Source: Mycolicibacterium hassiacum DSM 44199 (GTDB lineage Bacteria > Actinomycetota > Actinomycetes > Mycobacteriales > Mycobacteriaceae). Taken from it: a DNA stretch of 64,000 nucleotides. The stretch is taken from positions 124,001 to 188,000 of the forward strand of contig NZ_LR026975.1 in NCBI RefSeq assembly GCF_900603025.1. The letters run 5' to 3'. Positions 43,929-53,366 of this stretch are shown in pieces. The position numbers and the translations under genes were made by a program. Numbering within the stretch: the stretch's first letter is position 1; each line of letters starts with the position of its first letter. Under the pieces are notes generated by a model. The model saw nothing but the letters and a program-made list of their open reading frames with translations, ran no database searches and was not told where the DNA came from.

Positions 43929-44921
43929 CTAGAGCCAGTCGCGGCGACGGAAGCTCCAGTACAACACGATCACCAGCACGACGATGATCGCCGTGCTGGT
44001 GACGAACCCGCCGACCGTGTCGATGCCGGGGAACAGCACGTTCTGTCCGTAGAAGCCGGTGATCGCCGTCGGCACCGCGATGATCGCCGCCCAGCCGGTC
44101 AGCTTCTTCATCACCGCGTTGAGGCGGGCGTCCTGCAGCGACAGGTGGGTCTCGAACACCGTGGTGATCATGTCCCGCAGCGAGTCGGTCCACTCCGACA
44201 CCCGCAACACGTGGTCGTACAGATCGGCGTAATGCGAATCGAGTTCGGGGCTGCCGTGCTGGACGTCCAGGCGCCGGTGCTGGATCGAGTTGACCACCTC
44301 GCGCATCGGCAGCACCACCCGGCGCAGCTCCACCAGGTCCTTTCGCAGCCGAAACGTCCTGCGCTGTAATCCCTTCCGGACGTTGTTCGCGAACAGGTCG
44401 TCCTCGATCGCCTCGATCGCGTCGTCGAGCGCCTGTACCGCGGTGAAGTGCCCGTCGACGACGACGTCGAGCAGCCCGTGCACCAGTGCGCCCACTCCGA
44501 ACTCCTGGCCGCCGAGTTCGTCGAACCGCCGGGACACCGCGTCGATGTCGAAATCGCGCGACAACCGCACCGTGATCAGCCCGCGCGGCAGCACGAACCC
44601 GGAGATGCGGTGGATGTCGAGCAGGGAGTCGGACTGGTCGGCGGGCGGGGGATCCTTGACCATCACCCCGTAGACCGTGAAGAACGTGTGGGTGCGGTAG
44701 GCGACGGCCTTGGTGCGCTCGGATTCGGCGATAGCGTCCTCGACCGCCCAGGCGTCGAGTTCGAGCTCGTCCGCCAGGCGGGCCAGCACCTCGTGGTCGG
44801 GATCGCAGATGTCACACCACAGCAGGGTGTCGCCGGCCGCGAGGTACTCCGAGATCGCGTCGAAGTCGAAATCGTCCTGCGGCTCACCCCCGCGCCACAC
44901 CCGCCCCTGGACGTGCGTCAT
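43929..44921 (-). CDS. CorA-like divalent cation transporter
   Basis: 330 residues from ATG 44921 (MTHVQGRVWRGGEPQDD). A long cytoplasmic N-terminal domain ends in extended helices (FRLRKDLVELRRVVLPMREVV). Two C-terminal membrane segments follow (LTGWAAIIAVPTAITGFY and STAIIVVLVIVLYWSF) and a basic end RRRDWL. The loop after the first segment reads YGQN where classic CorA has YGMN, so this belongs to the CorA superfamily variant group, and Mg2+ versus Zn2+ or Co2+ transport is uncertain. It converges with the ferredoxin gene, 4 bp apart. Confidence 0.85.
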   Translation of the reverse strand: MTHVQGRVWRGGEPQDDFDFDAISEYLAAGDTLLWCDICDPDHEVLARLADELELDAWAVEDAIAESERTKAVAYRTHTFFTVYGVMVKDPPPADQSDSLLDIHRISGFVLPRGLITVRLSRDFDIDAVSRRFDELGGQEFGVGALVHGLLDVVVDGHFTAVQALDDAIEAIEDDLFANNVRKGLQRRTFRLRKDLVELRRVVLPMREVVNSIQHRRLDVQHGSPELDSHYADLYDHVLRVSEWTDSLRDMITTVFETHLSLQDARLNAVMKKLTGWAAIIAVPTAITGFYGQNVLFPGIDTVGGFVTSTAIIVVLVIVLYWSFRRRDWL

Positions 44922-44970
44922 CGGTCCATCCTCTCGCGAGCCGTGCGTTTCGCCGGACGATCGGAGACGT

Positions 44971-45582
44971 TCAGGCGTCGCGCGGCCGGGCGGCGGGGGA
45001 GAAGCCGTCCAGCAGCGAGCGCACCCCCAGCCGCCAGCGGCGTTCCACGTCGGCCGCCGACGACCCCAGCCACCGGCCCAGCTCCTGGACCGCCAGACCC
45101 TGCGCCAGCGCCAGCAGCACATGGGCGATGTCGGCGACGTCGCCGGCCAGCAGTCCCGCGTCGACACAACGCTGGATGCGCCCGACGAACACCTCGCGGA
45201 CCGCTGCCCCCGCGGCCCGTTCCTCGGGTCCGGGCTCGAAATCGGCGAACGGGCGCGAGAACATCACCTGTGCCAGCCGCGGGTAGTCGCGGCAGAACCG
45301 CCGGAAGACCGGCACCACCCGTTCCAGGTCGGCCAGCGGGTCGTCGCTGACCGGGATCGCGGCCAGCTCGGCGCCCAGCCGCCGGAAGCCCTCGAAGAAC
45401 ATCGCCCGCACCAGCCCGGCCTTGTCGCCGAACAGCTCGTAGACCGCGGGCACCGAGGTGCCCGCCCGCTCGGCGACCAGGCGGGTGGTGAACCGTGCGA
45501 TGCCCTCCTCGCCCAGCGTCGCAATGGCCACCGCGAGCACGTGGTCACGCAGTTGCGGGGTGCGCTGCTTGGCCCTGGGCAT
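44971..45582 (-). CDS. TetR-family transcriptional regulator
   Basis: 203 residues. DNA-binding domain: HVLAVAIATLGEEGIARFTT then LVAERAGTSVPAVYELFGDK. The C-terminal part (RFCRDYPRLAQVMFSRPF, then VADIAHVLLALAQGLAVQEL) resembles TetR proteins with the WHG-type ligand domain. It is 8 bp after echA3 and on the same strand, so the two are probably cotranscribed, and it may regulate echA3 or a fatty-acid-related target. Confidence 0.88.
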   Translation of the reverse strand: MPRAKQRTPQLRDHVLAVAIATLGEEGIARFTTRLVAERAGTSVPAVYELFGDKAGLVRAMFFEGFRRLGAELAAIPVSDDPLADLERVVPVFRRFCRDYPRLAQVMFSRPFADFEPGPEERAAGAAVREVFVGRIQRCVDAGLLAGDVADIAHVLLALAQGLAVQELGRWLGSSAADVERRWRLGVRSLLDGFSPAARPRDA

Positions 45583-45590
45583 GGCGCGTG

Positions 45591-46292
45591 TCAGCCGAGC
45601 GTGTACTCGCTTGCCAGGCTGTCGATTCCGGCGCGGATCGCGTTGAGCGCGGCCGCGCGGGCCTTGAGCTTGCTGGCCAGGTGGGCGCGCAGATCCAGGG
45701 TTGCCGCCGCCTCGGCGGCCACCTCCTGGGCGCGCGGCACCACCCGGTCGGTGTCCTCGACGACCTCGTCGAGCCAGCCCGCGGCGATCGCGTCGTCGCC
45801 GGTGTAGGTGGTGGCCAGCGCGGCGGCCCGGTCCATCGCGGCGGGGGTGAGCTTGAGTCGCATGATCTCCAGCGCCGCGTTGGGCAGCACCATCCCGATG
45901 GCCACCTCGTTGGCCTGGCAGCGGGTCCGCGGACCGCCGATGCGGCGATCACCGCTGAGCAGCAGGAACGAGCCCATCGCGATGGCCGGGCCGGTGGCCG
46001 CCATGATCACCGGGGCGGGGAAGGTCAGGCAGCGCACCGCCAACGTGAACCCGCCGGTGAGCATGCCGAGCGCGGCCGGGACATCGCCGGCCTGAAAGAC
46101 GCTCAGGTCGAAGCCGCCGCTGAACACCCGGGCGTTGCCGGCGATGACGACGGCCTTGGCGCCGTCCTGTTCGGCGCGGTCGAGTGCCTCGTTGACCGCC
46201 GACTGCATCGCCGGACCCAGCACGTTGACCTTGCCGTCGTCGAGGGTGATGGTCGCGACGGACTCGTGGAGTTCATAACGGGCTGTGCTCAT
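45591..46292 (-). CDS. echA3: Enoyl-CoA hydratase/isomerase family protein EchA3
   Basis: 233 residues, crotonase fold. The oxyanion-hole segment VVIAGNARVFSGGFDLSVF and the second segment APVIMAATGPAIAMGSFLLL are present. The usual paired catalytic Glu residues are not both evident; one Glu appears in CQANEVAIGMVLPN. It acts on short or unsaturated acyl-CoA in beta-oxidation or isomerisation. The position beside a TetR gene and upstream of the hypothetical and glyoxalase-like genes corresponds to Rv0632c in M. tuberculosis, which is the basis for the symbol. Confidence 0.87.
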   Translation of the reverse strand: MSTARYELHESVATITLDDGKVNVLGPAMQSAVNEALDRAEQDGAKAVVIAGNARVFSGGFDLSVFQAGDVPAALGMLTGGFTLAVRCLTFPAPVIMAATGPAIAMGSFLLLSGDRRIGGPRTRCQANEVAIGMVLPNAALEIMRLKLTPAAMDRAAALATTYTGDDAIAAGWLDEVVEDTDRVVPRAQEVAAEAAATLDLRAHLASKLKARAAALNAIRAGIDSLASEYTLG

Positions 46293-46346
46293 GGAGCGAT
46301 GTTACGTAACGAGGTTCCGAAAAGCCTGGAGCCCGGGGCCGGCGGG

Positions 46347-47297
46347 TCAGACGAGCCGGTGCCGGCCGTTGATGATCTCGGTCTGTGGCTCGCTGTCGTC
46401 GGGCCGGACCGGCGCGCCCGCATCGTCCCGATACCCGGCGTACTCGGGGTCGGGATACTCGCCGTCGGGCTGGGCGTGCCGGGCGGCCCGCGCCGGGACC
46501 GCCGGCCGCTCGGGCCGAAACGGTGGTGCCGGCGGGTCGGCGGGCCGGGGCTGCGCCCGCTGGAGCTCGACGGCGGCCTGGGTCGAGGTCACCTTCTCGC
46601 GCATCCGTTCGGCGGCGTTGCGCACCCGGTTGATCTCGTTGCGCAGCACCTCCTCGCGGCTCTCGCGGGTGGCCCAGTGGTAGTAGGTCAGCAGGTTGCG
46701 CAGCAGCTCGAGTTTCTGCTTCTCCTGGCGGGCCAGGTCGTGGCGGGTGAGCAGTTCGATGCGCTCGACCGGGTGCAACGTCGCCCAGTCCAGCACCGCC
46801 GTGGACCGGTATCGGTTGCGTTTGCCGCGCTTGTCGTCCTTCGGGCGGTCGTAGTAGGTGACCGCGCCGTCGAAGCGCGACGCGATCGTCTCGCCCAGCT
46901 CGCGCCGGTCCAGCGCGGAGTCCCACACGATCCGCCACTCCTGCGAGGGTGCCAGGTAGGGGATCTCGGCCGGTAGGTTCAACGGGACGATGTCGACGAA
47001 GCGGTCGTCGTAGACCTGTTCGTAGCGGCCGACGGTCGGCGGGTTGTGCCACTCGAACCGGATGTTGTAGGCGGGTGTCTGGCCGAAGTTCTTGACCACC
47101 AGCTCGATCAGATGCCAGTCCTGCGGAGCCGGTTCCATGTACATCGCCACATTGGGCTTCGTCAGCTCCTCGGCCTGCTCCCGGGACCGCTGGTAGGCGC
47201 GCCAGGCATACACCAGCGCGGCGACGAGCAGCACCACGGCCACCCACGCCGCCAGCGCGAGCCAGCCGGTCGGTGAGATCTCCGACAGCCTGTCCAC
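46347..47297 (-). CDS. Membrane-anchored protein of unknown function (Rv0633c position)
   Basis: 316 residues from GTG 47297. One N-terminal membrane segment (GWLALAAWVAVVLLVAALVY) is followed by a folded domain with VVKNFGQTPAYNIRFEW, a beta-rich stretch seen in proteins with an Ig-like exposed domain, then a coiled-coil-like region (RHDLARQEKQKLELLRNLLT and VLRNEINRVRNAAERMREKV) and a Pro/Arg-rich disordered tail. It lies where Rv0633c is found in M. tuberculosis, but I do not know a function. Confidence 0.75.
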   Translation of the reverse strand: MDRLSEISPTGWLALAAWVAVVLLVAALVYAWRAYQRSREQAEELTKPNVAMYMEPAPQDWHLIELVVKNFGQTPAYNIRFEWHNPPTVGRYEQVYDDRFVDIVPLNLPAEIPYLAPSQEWRIVWDSALDRRELGETIASRFDGAVTYYDRPKDDKRGKRNRYRSTAVLDWATLHPVERIELLTRHDLARQEKQKLELLRNLLTYYHWATRESREEVLRNEINRVRNAAERMREKVTSTQAAVELQRAQPRPADPPAPPFRPERPAVPARAARHAQPDGEYPDPEYAGYRDDAGAPVRPDDSEPQTEIINGRHRLV

Positions 47298-47451
47298 GCA
47301 CCGCTGTATATCACGTCAGCGGCGACCGAACAGCATTAGCGAACTTACCCTGCTGTCATTTGCTGGAAAACCCCAGGACTCCGTTTTTGCAGTGACAGAA
47401 GTGCCCGGTGGGGATGTGAGGACGGTTGCCGCTCCGGTTGCCGACGAGCGC

Positions 47452-48162
47452 TCAGGCGCCCATCAGCATGCGCCACTGCTGCAGGTTGCTGGCCCGGTAG
47501 ACGTAGTTGCTGCGACGCACCTCCGACAGCGACGCGCTCGGCTCGATCGAGTACCAGTGCCCCGGGTAGACCGTGGGATCGCCGGACAGCCGGGCGAGGG
47601 CCTGCAGGCTGTGGAACATGTCGTCGACGTTGCCGCCCGGGAAGTCGGTGCGGCCGCAGCCCTCCAGGAACAGCGTGTCGCCGGCCACCAGTTTGCCGTC
47701 GACCAGGAAGCACTGGCTGCCCGGGGTGTGACCGGGGGTGTGCAGCAGCTCGATGTCGACCGCGCCGACCGCGACGACGTCGCCGTGCTCGTGCGGGGTG
47801 AGCTCGCTCGGGGCGATCCCGGTGACCTTGGAAACCCAGTCCGCCTCAAGGCTGTTGACGTGCACCGGCACGCTGGTGCGCTCCAGCAGCTCGACCACGC
47901 CCTTGAGCGTGAAGCCCATCATCGACCCGCCCACATGGTCGGGATGGTGGTGGGTGACCAGCACCCCCGACAGACGCATGCCGTCGGCCTCGGCGATGTC
48001 GACGAGGTCATTGGCGGCGTAGGCCGGGTCGACCACCACGCAATCGCCGGTCTCGCGGTCGCCGATCAGATAGGCGAAGTTGCGCATCTGCTGAGCCATC
48101 AGGTCGCCCGCGGCGAAATCGCGGCCCGACAACAGCTGGCGGAAGTACAGGCGGTCGGTCAT
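47452..48162 (-). CDS. Metallo-beta-lactamase-fold hydrolase, glyoxalase II-like
   Basis: 236 residues. Metal ligands: VTHHHPDHVGG, HTPGHTPGSQCF, LVAGDTLFLEG and VYPGHWYS, that is H-x-H-x-D-H, H, D and H, all present. It corresponds in position to Rv0634c, annotated as a glyoxalase II. These enzymes hydrolyse thioesters such as S-lactoyl-glutathione, although mycobacteria use mycothiol in place of glutathione, so the real thioester is probably a mycothiol one. The start is ATG 48162 and the family length is normal. Confidence 0.9.
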   Translation of the reverse strand: MTDRLYFRQLLSGRDFAAGDLMAQQMRNFAYLIGDRETGDCVVVDPAYAANDLVDIAEADGMRLSGVLVTHHHPDHVGGSMMGFTLKGVVELLERTSVPVHVNSLEADWVSKVTGIAPSELTPHEHGDVVAVGAVDIELLHTPGHTPGSQCFLVDGKLVAGDTLFLEGCGRTDFPGGNVDDMFHSLQALARLSGDPTVYPGHWYSIEPSASLSEVRRSNYVYRASNLQQWRMLMGA

Positions 48163-48226
48163 GCCCTCACTGTATTCAAGACCGCTGCACCCAGGATCGC
48201 CGCGGACCCGCCGGCTGTGGCGCCGC

Positions 48227-49090
48227 TCACTGCGCGTCGCGCAGCCGCACCATCCGGGTGGTGCTGCTTTCGTCGAGCTCGACGATGTCGGAGCGCGACC
48301 GCAGGAAGTCCGAGAACGACTTGAACCCCAGTGACTTCTCCGAGAACGACGGGTCCATGCGCTTCATCTGCGCCTTGACCGCCGAGTTGTGCAGCCAGTC
48401 GGCGTCGTCCTTCTCGTGGCCGATGCGCAGCGCCCGCACCAGCAGGGCGGTCGCGGCGGCCTGCGGGTCCTCGGGTTCGGGCTCCTGCTCGGCGGTGGCC
48501 CGGCTGCTGCGCCGCGGTTTGCGCTTGGGGGGTTCGGGCACCGGCACGCCCGGCAGCGCGTCGTAGGTGACGAACTCGTCGCAGGCGGCGGTCAGCGAGC
48601 GGCTGATCGAGCCCGCCACGCCGATGCCCACCACGTAGCGGCCGAGCCGCTTGCAGCGCTGGGCCAGCGGAATGTAGTCGGAGTCGCCGGCCACGATCAC
48701 CACGTGCGTCAGGTCGGGGAGCCGGAACATGTCCTCGACGGCGTCTACCGCCAGCCGGATGTCGGCGCCGTTCTTGCCGTACGCCGCGGTCGGAAACAGC
48801 TGCACCAGGTCGACCGCGCGGGCCACCAGCTGGTCGCGGTAGGCGGCGTTGATCTCGGCCGACCAGTCCGCGTAGGCGCGGGTGAGCACCAGGGTGCCGT
48901 ACGACGACGCGAAGTCGATGATCGCGCCGATGTCCACGCGCGCGGCGGCCAGCCGTTCGGGGTGCTTGTCGAACCCGGCGGCCCGGTCGCGCTGGAACGA
49001 GTTGCGGCCGTGAACCTGGTCGTAGCGGGAGATGACGATGTTGTCGAAGTCGATGTAGACCGCGACACGGGGGGTGGCCGGTTCGGTCAC
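48227..49090 (-). CDS. NYN-domain (PIN-like RNase) protein with C-terminal OST-HTH/LOTUS domain
   Basis: 287 residues from GTG 49090. The N-terminal NYN domain has the acidic residues VAVYIDFDNIVIS, GADIRLAVDAVEDM and VVIVAGDSDYIPLA, as in PIN-like RNases. A charged linker (about 185-215) leads to a C-terminal domain, ALRIGHEKDDADWLHNSAVK then LGFKSFSDFLRSRSDIVEL, that matches OST-HTH/LOTUS, an RNA-binding fold. An RNA-degrading or RNA-binding regulator is inferred. It sits 108 bp from tRNA-Thr and is divergent to the tRNA-rpmG-had block. Confidence 0.87.
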   Translation of the reverse strand: MTEPATPRVAVYIDFDNIVISRYDQVHGRNSFQRDRAAGFDKHPERLAAARVDIGAIIDFASSYGTLVLTRAYADWSAEINAAYRDQLVARAVDLVQLFPTAAYGKNGADIRLAVDAVEDMFRLPDLTHVVIVAGDSDYIPLAQRCKRLGRYVVGIGVAGSISRSLTAACDEFVTYDALPGVPVPEPPKRKPRRSSRATAEQEPEPEDPQAAATALLVRALRIGHEKDDADWLHNSAVKAQMKRMDPSFSEKSLGFKSFSDFLRSRSDIVELDESSTTRMVRLRDAQ

Positions 49091-49198
49091 AATCCGCCCC
49101 CTCTCATGGGCCTGATGAGCCGGTTTGGCGAGCCAATCGGCGAGAATGTACCCTCTTTAAGGCCCACGGCACGGCCGATGGGTCAGCGAAGTGGCAAC

Positions 49199-49271
49199 GC
49201 CCCCTTAGCTCAGTCGGCAGAGCGTTTCCATGGTAAGGAAAAGGTCAACGGTTCGATTCCGTTAGGGGGCT
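49199..49271 (+). tRNA. tRNA-Thr (anticodon GGT)
   Basis: Acceptor GCCCCCT pairs with AGGGGGC; anticodon stem-loop CTTTCC-type arm contains GGT; the T arm has GGTTCGATTCC. 73 bases, CCA not encoded. The order tRNA-Thr, tRNA-Met, rpmG matches M. tuberculosis. Confidence 0.95.
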
Positions 49272-49322
49272 CGGTGGACGGGCAGCGTGGGAATTCATTC
49301 CTCCGCTGCCTGTAGCCATCGG

Positions 49323-49396
49323 GGCGGTGTAGCTCAGCTGGTTAGAGCGCACGACTCATAATCGTGAGGTCGGGGGATCGAGTCCCCCCACCGCTA
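49323..49396 (+). tRNA. tRNA-Met (anticodon CAT)
   Basis: Acceptor GGCGGTG pairs with CACCGCT with a G-T pair at the end; anticodon CAT in CGACTCATAATCG; D arm GCTCAGCTGGTTAGAGC. CCA is encoded at 49397-49399. A Watson-Crick-like first pair and arm layout fit elongator tRNA-Met. Confidence 0.95.
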
Positions 49397-49436
49397 CCAG
49401 ACAAGAGAACGCGCAGACGACAAGGACGAGAGAGAC

Positions 49437-49604
49437 GTGGCCTCCAGTACCGACGTACGGCCGAAGATCACGCTGGCGTGCGAGGTGTGCAAGAACCGCA
49501 ACTACATCACCCGCAAGAACCGCCGCAACGATCCGGACCGGCTTGAGCTGAAGAAGTTCTGCCCGAACTGCGGCAAGCATCAGCCGCACAAGGAATCGCG
49601 CTGA
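49437..49604 (+). CDS. rpmG: 50S ribosomal protein L33 (zinc-binding form)
   Basis: 55 residues from GTG 49437, 37 bp after tRNA-Met. The protein begins [20 protein letters not shown] and has two CxxC pairs (CEVC near 15-18 and CPNC near 42-45), so it is the zinc-binding C+ form. L33 is a component of the large ribosomal subunit near the E site. The position directly before hadA matches rpmG2 of M. tuberculosis. Confidence 0.95.
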   Translation: MASSTDVRPKITLACEVCKNRNYITRKNRRNDPDRLELKKFCPNCGKHQPHKESR

Positions 49605-49656
49605 CGCGTCGGCCGCGGGACGTCCGTCCGAGGTCGACGGGATAGGTCAACCACCG

Positions 49657-50133
49657 GTGTCGCTGTCACAGAATCTCGTGGGGAGGCACTTCCGGTATCC
49701 CGACTACTACGTTGTCGGCCGGGAGAAGATCCGGGAGTTCGCCACCGCCGTCAAGAACGATCACCCCGCCTTCTTCGACGAGCAGGCCGCTGCGGACCTC
49801 GGGCACAAGGCGCTGCCTGCCCCGCTGACCTTCCTCTCCGTGTTCGGCTACGCGGCGCAGTTGGCGTTCTTCGAGGATGCGAACATCGCGGTCAACGACA
49901 TGCGTATCGTGCAGGTCGACCAGGTGATGAAGTACGTCAAGCCGATCTTCGCCGGCGACAAGCTGTACTGCGATGTCTACGTCGACTCGGTGCGCCAGGC
50001 GCACGGCGCCGACATCATCGTGACCAAGAACATCGTCACCAACGAGGCCGGTGAGATCGTGCAGGAGTGCTACACGACCTTGGCAGGTCGGGCCGGCGAG
50101 GAAGAAGAGGGTTTTTCAGATGCCACTGCGTGA
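49657..50133 (+). CDS. hadA: (3R)-hydroxyacyl-ACP dehydratase subunit HadA
   Basis: 158 residues from GTG 49657. Hot-dog fold protein beginning MSLSQNLVGRHFRYPDYYVV. HadA gives substrate binding in the HadAB dehydratase of FAS-II mycolic acid elongation, acting in the cytoplasm on beta-hydroxyacyl-AcpM. It lacks the catalytic D-x4-H dyad seen in HadB, as in M. tuberculosis Rv0635. It overlaps hadB by 14 bp. HadABC is a target of thiacetazone and isoxyl in mycobacteria. Confidence 0.95.
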   Translation: MSLSQNLVGRHFRYPDYYVVGREKIREFATAVKNDHPAFFDEQAAADLGHKALPAPLTFLSVFGYAAQLAFFEDANIAVNDMRIVQVDQVMKYVKPIFAGDKLYCDVYVDSVRQAHGADIIVTKNIVTNEAGEIVQECYTTLAGRAGEEEEGFSDATA

Positions 50134-50548
50134 GTTCAGTTCGGTGAAGGTGGGCGACCAGCTTCCCGAGAAGAAGATCCAGCTGACCCGGCAGGATCTG
50201 GTGAACTACGCCGGAGTCTCCGGCGACCTGAACCCGATCCACTGGGACGACGAGATCGCCAAGCAGGTCGGCCTGGACACCGCCATCGCTCACGGCATGC
50301 TCACCATGGGTCTCGGCGGCGGCTACATCACCGAGTGGGTCGGCGACCCCGCCGCGGTCACCGAGTACAACGTGCGGTTCACCGCGGTGGTGCCGGTGCC
50401 CAACGACGGCGTCGGTGCCGAGATCGTGTTCAGCGGCAAGGTGAAGTCCGTTGATCCGGAGACCAAGTCGGTGACGATCGCGCTGTCCGCGACGACCGGG
50501 GGCAAGAAGATCTTCGGCCGCGCCATCGCAACGGCGAAGCTGGCGTAG
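50120..50548 (+). CDS. hadB: (3R)-hydroxyacyl-ACP dehydratase catalytic subunit HadB
   Basis: 142 residues from ATG 50120. The MaoC-like catalytic dyad is intact: D36 and H41 in GDLNPIHWDD. The conserved segment AIAHGMLTMGLGG follows. HadB is the catalytic partner of both HadA and HadC in mycolic acid synthesis. The overlap with hadA and the 2-bp gap before hadC show one translated unit. Confidence 0.96.
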   Translation: MPLREFSSVKVGDQLPEKKIQLTRQDLVNYAGVSGDLNPIHWDDEIAKQVGLDTAIAHGMLTMGLGGGYITEWVGDPAAVTEYNVRFTAVVPVPNDGVGAEIVFSGKVKSVDPETKSVTIALSATTGGKKIFGRAIATAKLA

Positions 50549-50550
50549 CC

Positions 50551-51096
50551 ATGGCCCTCAAGACTGATATCCGGGGAATGGTCTGGAAGTACCCGGACAA
50601 GTTCGTGGTCGGGCGGGAGCAGATCCGCCAGTACGCCAGCGCGGTCAAGGCCTACGACCCCGCCACCCACGACGAGAAGGCCGCCGCCGAACTCGGCCAC
50701 TCCGGGCTGGTCGCGCCGCTGACGTTCATGTCGATCTTCGCGGTGATGATCCAGCGGCACTTCTTCCAGCACGTCGACGTGGGCTTCGAGACCATGCAGA
50801 TCGTGCAGGTGGATCAGAAGTTCAAGTTCTACCGGCCGATCGTCGACGGCGACCAGGTCAACGGCACGATGTACATCGAGTCGGTGGACGAGCGGTTCGG
50901 GGCCGACATCGTCACCACCCGCAACGTGCTGACCGACCAGAACGGCGAGGTCGTGATGGAGTCCTTCACCACCCTGATGGGGCACGAGGGCGACAACTCG
51001 ATCTCGGCGGGCTGGGACCCGGTGACCGGGCAGGTGACCCGCAAGCCGGTCCAGCACGACACCGCGCCGGCCGAGGGCGCGGAGAACAACACATAG
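50551..51096 (+). CDS. hadC: (3R)-hydroxyacyl-ACP dehydratase subunit HadC
   Basis: 181 residues from ATG 50551. The sequence MALKTDIRGMVWKYPDKFVV and the hot-dog segment TFMSIFAVMIQRHFFQHVDV mark it as the HadA paralog HadC. It forms HadBC, which favours later, longer-chain elongation steps of meromycolate synthesis. The C-terminal 25 residues are a charged tail without known role. It is followed by a 204-bp spacer and tRNA-Trp. Confidence 0.95.
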   Translation: MALKTDIRGMVWKYPDKFVVGREQIRQYASAVKAYDPATHDEKAAAELGHSGLVAPLTFMSIFAVMIQRHFFQHVDVGFETMQIVQVDQKFKFYRPIVDGDQVNGTMYIESVDERFGADIVTTRNVLTDQNGEVVMESFTTLMGHEGDNSISAGWDPVTGQVTRKPVQHDTAPAEGAENNT

Positions 51097-51300
51097 GGCG
51101 GTCCGGTCAGGGCCGGGCAGGCGGACCAGGGGAGGATTGGTAACTCGGGCGGGTGGCACGCTACACTCGTCTCTCGGGGTTTTCCCAGTCCAGCGCGCTG
51201 TCCGTCGGCCTCCTGATCCACCGAACGGGGAGCGCGCGAAATTGTGTGAGCCCCGAGCAGGTGCGCGGAGGAAGTCGCAGTACGCGGCGTCGTCCGCCAA

Positions 51301-51373
<73 letters not shown>

Positions 51374-51443
51374 CTCAAACTGAATACTCGACAACATGTG
51401 GACACTGGATAGTGACCACACGAACCCAGACGAAAGGCATGCG

Positions 51444-51869
51444 GTGAGCGACGAGCGCGATCGCACCGGTTCCCAAACCGGCGACGGCCGCAGCGCCGTG
51501 GTGACCCGGCCGGGCCGCCCGACCGGCAAGCGGTCACGACGCGCGGCGGCCGGCGAGGGCGCCGGCGCAGCCATCGACCTGGCGACCGGCGCGGCGGCCA
51601 CGCCGACCAAGAACGGCGAGGGGACCGGCAAGGCCGCCAAGACCGCCAAGAAGGGGGAGGGTCCGCGTCGGCGAATCCCGAATCCGTTCGCGTTCGTCTG
51701 GAGCTACCTGAAGCAGGTCGTCGCCGAGCTGCGGAAGGTGATCTGGCCGAACCGCAAGCAGATGGCCACCTACACGGGTGTGGTGCTGGCCTTTCTGGCG
51801 TTCATGCTGGTCTTGATCGGCCTGGTCGACTTCGGGCTGGCCAAGCTGGTGATGTGGGTGTTCGGCTGA
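51444..51869 (+). CDS. secE: Preprotein translocase subunit SecE
   Basis: 141 residues from GTG 51444 (MSDERDRTGSQTGD), with AAAGG about 7 bases upstream. A long charged N-terminal extension (residues 1-85), typical of mycobacterial SecE, precedes the conserved amphipathic helix (SYLKQVVAELRKVIWPNRKQ) and one membrane segment (VVLAFLAFMLVLIGLVDFGL). SecE clamps SecY in the translocon. The gene starts the secE-nusG-rplK-rplA series. Confidence 0.95.
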   Translation: MSDERDRTGSQTGDGRSAVVTRPGRPTGKRSRRAAAGEGAGAAIDLATGAAATPTKNGEGTGKAAKTAKKGEGPRRRIPNPFAFVWSYLKQVVAELRKVIWPNRKQMATYTGVVLAFLAFMLVLIGLVDFGLAKLVMWVFG

Positions 51870-51885
51870 CGAGCGGACGTAGTGA

Positions 51886-52701
<816 letters not shown>

Positions 52702-52781
52702 GGATCCCGGCGTGACAACCCCCGTGCAGCGTCGCTGAACGCGCCGAGATCACTGGAAACGAGAGAGGAACACCAACACTC

Positions 52782-53210
52782 ATGGCCCCGAAGAAGAAAG
52801 TCGTCGGGCTGATCAAGCTGCAGATCCAGGCCGGCCAGGCCAACCCCGCGCCGCCGGTGGGTCCCGCGCTGGGCCAGCACGGCGTCAACATCATGGAGTT
52901 CTGCAAGGCCTACAACGCCGCCACCGAGAACCAGCGCGGCAATGTGGTGCCGGTCGAGATCACCGTCTACGAGGACCGCAGCTTCGACTTCAAGCTCAAG
53001 ACCCCGCCCGCGGCGAAGCTGCTGCTCAAGGCCGCCGGGGTGGAGAAGGGCTCGAGCAATCCGCACCGCGACAAGGTCGCGAAGGTGACCTGGGACCAGG
53101 TCCGCGAGATCGCCGAGACCAAGAAGGACGACCTCAACGCCAACGACATCGACGCGGCCACCAAGATCATCGCCGGTACCGCCCGGTCGATGGGTATCAC
53201 GGTCGAGTAG
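52782..53210 (+). CDS. rplK: 50S ribosomal protein L11
   Basis: 142 residues from ATG 52782, with GAGAGAGG about 10 bases upstream. Signature regions: [20 protein letters not shown] and [11 protein letters not shown] in the N-terminal half, and [20 protein letters not shown] in the rRNA-binding C-terminal half. L11 forms the GTPase-associated centre. The stop codon is part of a 33-bp unit that is repeated downstream. Confidence 0.97.
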   Translation: MAPKKKVVGLIKLQIQAGQANPAPPVGPALGQHGVNIMEFCKAYNAATENQRGNVVPVEITVYEDRSFDFKLKTPPAAKLLLKAAGVEKGSSNPHRDKVAKVTWDQVREIAETKKDDLNANDIDAATKIIAGTARSMGITVE

Positions 53211-53284
53211 CCTGCGGATCGACCCGACGGCACGGTCGAGTAGCTCGCGGATCGACCCGACAGTACCGTCGAGTAACACGGACC
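53198..53284. repeat. 33-bp tandem repeat over the rplK stop codon
   Basis: CACGGTCGAGTAG with CGGATCGACCCGAC occurs at 53198-53230 and 53231-53263, then a third partial copy (ACCGTCGAGTAA) at about 53265-53276. The first unit holds the last two codons and stop of rplK, so the 3' end of the gene has been duplicated into the rplK-rplA spacer. Confidence 0.85.
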
Positions 53285-53366
53285 ACGGATCGGCGCCGCC
53301 GGTCCGTCGAGTGGGAGGGCCCGCTTCGGCCCGACTGACCACGACTTCTTCACCGGAGGAGATGAA

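Noticed and set aside
51097-51300. Possible small RNA or gene in the hadC to tRNA-Trp gap
   Set aside because: No start codon with ribosome-binding site, no stable hairpin with T run, and no conserved motif recognised.
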